Assembly: GCF_031877795.1 (NCBI RefSeq)
Contig: NC_133971.1
Location: 3,986,784-4,050,783, forward strand
Source: Strix aluco
Lineage: Eukaryota > Chordata > Aves > Strigiformes > Strigidae
Direction: 5' to 3'
Length of the DNA: 64,000 nt
Shown here one piece after another: positions 63,410 to 64,000 of the stretch; the stretch's first letter is position 1; every line of letters begins with the position of its first letter. A program made the translations under genes and the position numbers. The notes under the pieces were generated by a model. That model worked only from the letters and a program-made list of their open reading frames with translations. It made no database searches and had not been told where the DNA came from.

Positions 63410-64000
63410 AATAAAAGCCTGGTATGGAGAACCTAGCATGTGAAAAGGTAGCAACTTTCATTAGACAGCAAAGTTTTACAGCATTTTTACAAAGGCTGTT
63501 CCAGCCACATCAGTGGAGAGATCATTTCTGCCATCTGCACTCAGCAGGGACTGGGGTGTCGAGACAAGGTGGCAAATAAAAACAGTAACAGCAGTAAATT
63601 AAAATAATGTGCAGAGATACAAACTTAGCAAACCAAGACTCTAAACCAGTTGGATTTCAGTGAGAACTACTGGATCTTTACAGACAGAAATGTGTTTTCT
63701 TGATAGCAGTTGCAATTAGCAAGGCATTTTAGTGTTACAACCTGGCCCAGGTGGAGAAAATGTTTCCCATCGACAAAATTAAGACAGGATTTTTAAAAAA
63801 TGCATACAGGATGTTAACTAGTGGGTAGAAATCCCTCATTTTCATACTTTGTAAATGAAACTACATTAAAAGTGTGCATCAGTTGTACCAGTTAATAGGT
63901 GGAATTCCAAAAGAGTTTTGAATGTGAGCCAAGGCAACTTTGAAATAACTATATTTGATCTGCAAGGATATTCTTCAGAATGAGAGTTTTGAAAATAAAT
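63410..64000. other. Non-coding spacer at the window edge
   Basis: No gene, repeat family or RNA gene recognised in the last 590 bases. Confidence 0.4.

Noticed and set aside
1..64000. CRISPR arrays, operons, prokaryotic promoters or phage genes
   Set aside because: No regularly spaced repeats, no packed coding frames, and vertebrate-type repeats (CR1) are present.

Overview
This window looks like nuclear DNA of an amniote, most likely a bird. It is AT-rich, has no long open reading frame (the longest is about 186 codons and resembles no protein), and shows no operon-like packing. The diagnostic evidence is the repeat content. Three CR1 non-LTR retrotransposon fragments lie at about 20.66-21.07, 47.53-47.68 and 61.28-61.34 kb; two keep the typical 3' end and one keeps a reverse-transcriptase stretch with the FADDT motif. 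Weak relics of ancient MIR-like SINEs (about 9.8, 22.0 and 62.4 kb) and one hAT transposase C-terminal relic (about 51.4-51.6 kb) are also present. CR1 as the main recognisable repeat at such low density fits a bird better than a mammal; a crocodilian or turtle is not excluded.

I found no gene that I can name with confidence. The window is best read as a gene desert or part of a very large intron. Weak coding candidates are a GT-AG two-exon structure at 1448-1875 (+), a decayed-looking reading frame at 2060-2329 (+), and a single 67-base exon-like segment at 10852-10918 (+). All three are low confidence because open frames of this size arise by chance.

Layout: 0-3.6 kb holds the weak exon candidates. 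3.6-13 kb is AT-rich spacer with a MIR relic, an octamer-like inverted repeat (10.54 kb) and, at 12.96-13.09 kb, a small CpG-dense patch. 13-33 kb is spacer with one CR1, one MIR relic, a perfect 10-bp hairpin (18.73 kb) and a polypyrimidine tract. 33.8-37.5 kb has two stretches that look like conserved non-coding elements, the second with two adjacent inverted repeats (37.11-37.15 kb) just upstream of a 20-G homopolymer (37.45 kb). 37.5-51 kb is spacer with a GC-richer patch at 45.3-45.9 kb, a CR1 tail and an AT-rich enhancer-like block at 48.7-49.3 kb. 51-64 kb holds the hAT relic, a GC-richer patch (52.6-52.9 kb), an unclassified repeat-like GC-rich segment (58.17-58.56 kb), a CR1 tail, a MIR relic and a short tetranucleotide microsatellite.

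No new multi-gene system is visible. The most checkable items are the hAT relic, the two-exon candidate, the isolated CpG-dense patch, the POU-type palindrome and the paired inverted repeats at 37.1 kb.
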